A stretch of 64,000 nt of DNA. Source: JAODBQ01 sp047602055. GTDB lineage: Bacteria > Actinomycetota > Acidimicrobiia > Acidimicrobiales > Ilumatobacteraceae. This document shows positions 60,611 to 64,000 of this stretch, piece by piece. A program made the position numbers and the translations under genes. Position 1 is the first letter of the stretch. Each line of letters starts with the position of its first letter. Below the pieces are notes generated by a model. That model was not told where the DNA came from. It did no database searches and worked only from the letters and a program-made list of their open reading frames with translations. The stretch is taken from NCBI GenBank assembly GCA_047602055.1, contig JASGIG010000001.1:4402001-4466000 (forward strand), in the 5' to 3' direction.

Positions 60611-60646
60611 GCCGGCCCGAACCGGCGGGCGCCCGAGGCGTCGGGC
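60611..60646 (+). terminator. two hairpins after the MetE-like gene
   Basis: GCCGG-CCCGAA-CCGGC (60611-60626) is followed by GCCCGA-GGCG-TCGGGC (60631-60646), starting nine bases after the stop codon. Tandem GC-rich stems without a T-tract are a common actinobacterial terminator form. Confidence 0.55.
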
Positions 60647-60749
60647 GATTCGAGACGTGCGCACGCCGGCATGGGGTGACAGCGACCCCGGACCGATACC
60701 GTCGCCACGTCAGGCAGCGCCGGTGCTGCCGAAGTGAGAGGAAACCCCG

Positions 60750-61997
60750 TTGAGCGAAGCATTGATCATCGACGCCTGCCGGACGCCCCGTGGCATCGGC
60801 AAGGTCGGCAAGGGCGCCCTGGCCGACATCCACCCGCAGCAGCTCGGGGCCACCGTGCTGGCCGCGATCCGCGACCGCAACGACCTGGACACGGCGGCCG
60901 TCGACGACGTCATCTTCGGCACGAGCATGCAGGTCGGCACGCAGGGCGGTGACCTCGCCCGCATGGCGCTGCTCGACGCCGGCTTCGACACCAAGGCGTC
61001 CGGCGTGACCCTCGACCGCTTCTGCGGCTCGGGCATCACCACCACCAACCTCGGCGCGGCGTCGATCATGGCCGGCTTCGAGGACGTCGTCATCGCCGGC
61101 GGCTGCGAGATGATGTCGCTGCACCCGGCACTCGGCGAGGCCCAGATGGGCGTGCGCGGCCCGCTGATGGACGCCGGCAACCTGCGCCTGCGCGCCCGCC
61201 ACCCGCAGACCCACCAGGGTGTCGCCGCCGACGCGATCGCCACGATCGAGGGCATCCCCCGCGAGGCGCTCGACCAGCTGGCGCTGACGTCGCAGCAGCG
61301 TGCCGCCCGGGCGATCGCCGAAGGCCGCTTCGACAAGAGCCTGGTCACCGTGTACCGCGAGGACGGCACCGTCGCCCTCGACCACGAGGAGTTCCCCCGC
61401 CCGCAGACCACGATCGAGGGCCTCGCCAAGCTGGCCCCGTCGTTCGCGGCGATGGCCGACGTCCCGCTCGACGCCGCGGGCACGACGCTGCGCTCGATGG
61501 TCCTGGCCCGCTACCCCGACGTGGACATCGAGTTCGTCCACCACGCCGGCAACAGCTCCGGCGTCGTCGACGGCGCCGCCGCCATCCTGCTGGCCAGCCC
61601 GGAGGCCGCCGAGCGCAACGGCTGGACGCCGCGGGCGCGCATCGTCGCCGCGGTCAACATGGGCGACGACCCGACGCTGATGCTCAACGCCCCGGTGCCG
61701 GCGGCGCGCAAGGTGCTCGACCGGGCCGGCCTGAGCGTCGACGACATCGACCTGTTCGAGATCAACGAGGCGTTCTCGGTCGTCGCCGAGAAGTTCATCC
61801 GCGACCTCGACCTCGATCGCGACAAGGTCAACGTCAACGGCGGGGCGATGGCCCTCGGCCACCCGATCGCGGCGACCGGGGCGATGCTCATCGGCACCGT
61901 GCTCGACGAGCTGGAGCGCACGGGCGGCCGCTACGGCCTGGTGACGATGTGCGCCGCCGGTGGCATGGCCCCGGCGGTGATCATCGAGCGCGTGTAG
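60750..61997 (+). CDS. thiolase (acetyl-CoA C-acyltransferase)
   Basis: The 415-residue thiolase has the acylation cysteine in LDRFCGSGITTTNLGAASIM near residue 91. The histidine is in VNGGAMALGHPIAATGAMLI near residue 370 and the second cysteine in TMCAAGGMAPAV near residue 402. NEAFSVVAEKFI and the loop GNSSGVVDGAAAILL also fit. It would act in fatty-acid beta-oxidation or a related CoA pathway. The start is TTG, with GAGAGGAAA eight bases upstream. Neighbouring dehydrogenases on the other strand suggest a CoA-ester degradation setting. Confidence 0.93.
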   Translation: MSEALIIDACRTPRGIGKVGKGALADIHPQQLGATVLAAIRDRNDLDTAAVDDVIFGTSMQVGTQGGDLARMALLDAGFDTKASGVTLDRFCGSGITTTNLGAASIMAGFEDVVIAGGCEMMSLHPALGEAQMGVRGPLMDAGNLRLRARHPQTHQGVAADAIATIEGIPREALDQLALTSQQRAARAIAEGRFDKSLVTVYREDGTVALDHEEFPRPQTTIEGLAKLAPSFAAMADVPLDAAGTTLRSMVLARYPDVDIEFVHHAGNSSGVVDGAAAILLASPEAAERNGWTPRARIVAAVNMGDDPTLMLNAPVPAARKVLDRAGLSVDDIDLFEINEAFSVVAEKFIRDLDLDRDKVNVNGGAMALGHPIAATGAMLIGTVLDELERTGGRYGLVTMCAAGGMAPAVIIERV

Positions 61998-62022
61998 TCG
62001 GAAGCTCTCCGAGGTTCATGGG

Positions 62023-62049
62023 TCGGCCCGGCGCTTGGCGCCGGGCCGA
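62023..62049. terminator. perfect 12-base hairpin after the thiolase
   Basis: TCGGCCCGGCGC and its exact reverse complement are separated by TTG. The stem lies 26 bases past the thiolase stop and faces converging genes, so it can serve both strands. Confidence 0.75.
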
Positions 62050-62057
62050 TTCGCGTC

Positions 62058-62117
62058 TCAGCCGCCGTAGTCGATGGCTCGCAGGGCCACCTTCTTGCCT
62101 GCAGGATCGAGCGCCAT
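62058..62117 (-). other. 19-codon fragment, possible remnant of a flavin-reductase-like gene
   Basis: MALDPAGKKVALRAIDYGG ends at TGA. The pattern DPxxKKxALRxIxYG opens some actinobacterial flavin-reductase-type proteins, so this may be a truncated 5' end. It is too short to be sure and may not be translated. Confidence 0.3.
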
Positions 62118-62160
62118 GCGAGCCACGGTACGACCGGCCCGTCTCGTCGCGCTCGGTCGG

Positions 62161-62847
62161 TCAACCGTCGCCGTCGGTGCCGTCGACGTCGCCGTGATCG
62201 ATCGTGATCCCGACCGCGTCGAACAGGCCGAGGGCGACGGGGACGATCGAGGCGACGTCGATCGTCGCGCCGCGCAGGGCGAGGGCGCCGCGCACGCCGT
62301 CGAGCTCGCAGGCGTCGAAGCGCACCCGTTCCAGGGTGGCATGGGACAGCTCCAGCCGGGTGAGCCGGCAGCGCGTCCAGGCCACGTCGGTGAGGCGCGA
62401 GCCGCTCCAGTCGGCGCCGGTCAGGTCGCTGTCGTCGACGGCGATCTGCTCGACGGTGACCGAGCGCAGCGCCATCGACGGCGCCTGGCAGCGCACCAGC
62501 CGGACGTGCCGCCACGACGCGCCGAGCGCCACCGCGCCGGCCAGCCGGCAGTCGCGCAGCTCGACGCGCCGCCAGCTCGCCGACTCCAGGATCGCGCCGG
62601 ACAGGTCGCAGGTGTCGAGCACGCAGTCGTGCAGCCGCAGCCGCTCCAGGTCGGCACCGACGAGGCGCAGCCCGACGAGCCGGCAACCCTCGAACGTCAC
62701 GCCGCGGGCGACACAGCCACTGACGTCGCCGCGCACCTCGGCGCCCTCGATCGTCTCGTCGTCGTCGAGCGCGTCCTGCGCGTCGAGCTCGATCGACGAC
62801 AGCCGCGCCGGGACCCTCGGGGCGACGATCGTCGGCGGCTGTGTCAT
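62161..62847 (-). CDS. pentapeptide-repeat-type protein
   Basis: The 228-residue protein is built of degenerate five-residue units with leucine, phenylalanine or valine at the centre: GVTFEGCRLVGLRLVGADLE, LHDCVLDTCDLSGAILESAS and VAVDDSDLTGADWSGSRLTD-like runs. This gives a right-handed quadrilateral beta-helix. Such proteins can mimic DNA or act as scaffolds, and some protect gyrase; no function can be assigned here. The stop codon of the upstream short-chain dehydrogenase lies eight bases before the ATG, so the two are probably co-transcribed. Confidence 0.82.
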   Translation of the reverse strand: MTQPPTIVAPRVPARLSSIELDAQDALDDDETIEGAEVRGDVSGCVARGVTFEGCRLVGLRLVGADLERLRLHDCVLDTCDLSGAILESASWRRVELRDCRLAGAVALGASWRHVRLVRCQAPSMALRSVTVEQIAVDDSDLTGADWSGSRLTDVAWTRCRLTRLELSHATLERVRFDACELDGVRGALALRGATIDVASIVPVALGLFDAVGITIDHGDVDGTDGDG

Positions 62848-62854
62848 CGCCGCG

Positions 62855-63649
62855 CTACAGGTTGACGCTGAAGCCGCCGTTCACCGGGTACGTCTGGCCG
62901 GTGATCCAGCTCGACGCGTTGGAGGCGAGGAACGTCACCATCGCGGCGACGTCGCTCGGCTCGCCGAAGCGGCGGACGATGTAGTTGCGCAGGATCCGCT
63001 TGGCGAGGTCGGCGTTCTCGGTCGCGGCCTGGATGGCCGGCGTGCGCGTCGCCGCGATGGCGACGTTGTTGGCGGTGATGCCGTGCGGGGCGACGCTGCG
63101 GGCCAGGGCGCGGGTCAGCCCGGCGGCACCGGCCTTGGCCGCCGAGTAGGCCTCCAGACCGGACTCGCCGACGCGCCCGGCGTCGCTGATGATCGTGATC
63201 AGGCGGCCGCCGTTCCCGGCGGCGATCATCCCCGGGAGCACCGCCCGAGCACAGTTGAGCGGGCCGTACAGGTTCACGCCGAGGAAGGCCTCCCACTCGG
63301 CGGGATCCTTCTCCCAGAAGGGTTTGCGGGTCACCTCCCTCGGGTTGGCACCGGCATTGCCGGCGTTGTTGACGAGCACGTCGACCGGCCCGAACGCGGC
63401 GCTGGCGTCCTCGACGATCTGGATGACGTTGGCGAAGTCGGTGACGTCGCCCTGTGCGGCGATCGCCTGACCGCCGGAGGCCGCGATCCCGGCGACGACC
63501 TCCTCGGCGCGCGCCGCGACGAAGTCGTTGACGACGACGCGCGCCCCGTGCCCGGCGAGGTAGCGGGCGGTCTCGGCGCCGACGCCCTGCCCGGCACCGG
63601 TGACGAGGGCGACCCGCCCCGAGAGATCGAGAAGGTTCTGTTCAGACAT
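62855..63649 (-). CDS. short-chain dehydrogenase/reductase
   Basis: The 264-residue SDR has the cofactor loop VALVTGAGQGVGAETARYL, DVTDFANVIQ, VDVLVNNAGNAGANPREV and the catalytic serine and YSAAKAGAAGLTRAL near residue 170. It ends with GFSVNL after WITGQTYPVNGG. AAAGGAAC precedes the ATG. Together with the partial SDR upstream and the thiolase across the terminator, it suggests oxidation of hydroxyacyl-CoA or alicyclic intermediates. The exact substrate is unknown. Confidence 0.9.
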   Translation of the reverse strand: MSEQNLLDLSGRVALVTGAGQGVGAETARYLAGHGARVVVNDFVAARAEEVVAGIAASGGQAIAAQGDVTDFANVIQIVEDASAAFGPVDVLVNNAGNAGANPREVTRKPFWEKDPAEWEAFLGVNLYGPLNCARAVLPGMIAAGNGGRLITIISDAGRVGESGLEAYSAAKAGAAGLTRALARSVAPHGITANNVAIAATRTPAIQAATENADLAKRILRNYIVRRFGEPSDVAAMVTFLASNASSWITGQTYPVNGGFSVNL

Positions 63650-63680
63650 GTTCGGTTGTTCCTTTCGTGGGCGGTCCGGG

Positions 63681-64000
63681 CTACGACATTCCACCTCTGG
63701 CGCCGCCGTTGACGGTGACGACCTGGCCGGTGACGTAGTCGGACAGGGGTGAGCACAGCCAGAAGATCGCGTCGGCGGCCTCGCGGATGGTGCCGGTGCG
63801 CCCGAGCGGGATGCCCGGCATGCGCTTGGCGGCGTACATCTCGGCGTCGGTGACGACGTGGTCGGGGTCGACCTGCACACCGAGGCGGGCCGCCTGCTTG
63901 GCCGGCATGCCGACGTGGACCCGGCGCCCGCCGGTCTCGATCACCTCGTGCTCGGACCGGGGCAGACCGAAGCGGGTCTGCACGACGCCGAACGCGACGG
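63681..64000 (-). CDS. short-chain dehydrogenase/reductase (partial, C-terminal part)
   Basis: The window edge cuts this gene; about 106 C-terminal codons remain. IPLGRTGTIREAADAIFWLC and YVTGQVVTVNGGARGG are the standard C-terminal SDR motifs. The preceding part (GGRRVHVGMPAKQAARLG) lies where the substrate loop would be. The stop is TAG, and the next SDR starts 31 bases later on the same strand, so the two dehydrogenase genes form a tandem pair. Confidence 0.85.
   Translation of the reverse strand, partial: VAFGVVQTRFGLPRSEHEVIETGGRRVHVGMPAKQAARLGVQVDPDHVVTDAEMYAAKRMPGIPLGRTGTIREAADAIFWLCSPLSDYVTGQVVTVNGGARGGMS

Overview
The window is about 70% GC and codes densely on both strands. Starts are often GTG or TTG, and genes often overlap by ATGA or GTGA. 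The gene order lexA / LysM cell-wall protein / nrdR, the set dapF-miaA-miaB-recA with hflX, a B12-dependent ribonucleotide reductase, and SOS boxes of the form GAAC-N4-GTTC all point to an actinomycete (Actinomycetota). I infer an Acidimicrobiia-like lineage, but that rests on gene content only and no marker tree was made.

Layout. 0-3.1 kb: end of a BMP-type nucleoside/sugar ABC importer operon. 3.2-5.1 kb: cytochrome P450 coupled to a RarA-C-terminal-like protein. 5.1-14.4 kb: DNA precursor and SOS block (nrdJ, RibD-like reductase, nrdR, LysM gene, lexA), then dapC and hflX. 14.4-18.9 kb: dapF-miaA-miaB-recA with an SOS box. 19-21.7 kb: DUF983 protein, membrane protein, class III aminotransferase. 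21.8-25.3 kb: tRNA-His, tRNA-Lys and a patch of decaying genes (integrase, VOC protein, SRPBCC protein) around an intact hemerythrin/flavin-oxidase operon with a striking operator. 25.3-32.8 kb: hydrolase, BioY, a NitT/TauT-type ABC importer, VOC protein, universal stress protein and a sigma factor-VOC fusion.

32.8-58.9 kb is an iron island. It has an AraC regulator, two siderophore-binding lipoproteins, a siderophore-interacting protein fused to a methyltransferase, a DtxR/IdeR repressor, an enterochelin-type esterase, an entA-entE-entB-entF operon for a dihydroxybenzoyl-serine siderophore, and a DUF2470 protein. Inside the same island are two copies of an unusual surface module, each a WxL-like secreted protein followed by a DUF916-like membrane-anchored partner. 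One copy is extended by a class E-like sortase and a protein with a sorting signal. Candidate IdeR boxes precede both surface modules, so my main hypothesis is an iron-responsive, WxL-like cell-surface complex working with a catecholate siderophore. No entC, no phosphopantetheinyl transferase and no siderophore permease/ATPase lie in the window.

58.9-64 kb: VOC protein, MetE-core-like methyltransferase, thiolase, pentapeptide-repeat protein and two short-chain dehydrogenases, the last one cut by the window edge.

Caution: at least five genes (LysM gene, hflX 5' end, entA, entE, entF) each appear to carry one extra base that breaks an otherwise well conserved frame. This looks more like residual sequencing indels than decay, and it affects how the siderophore operon should be read.
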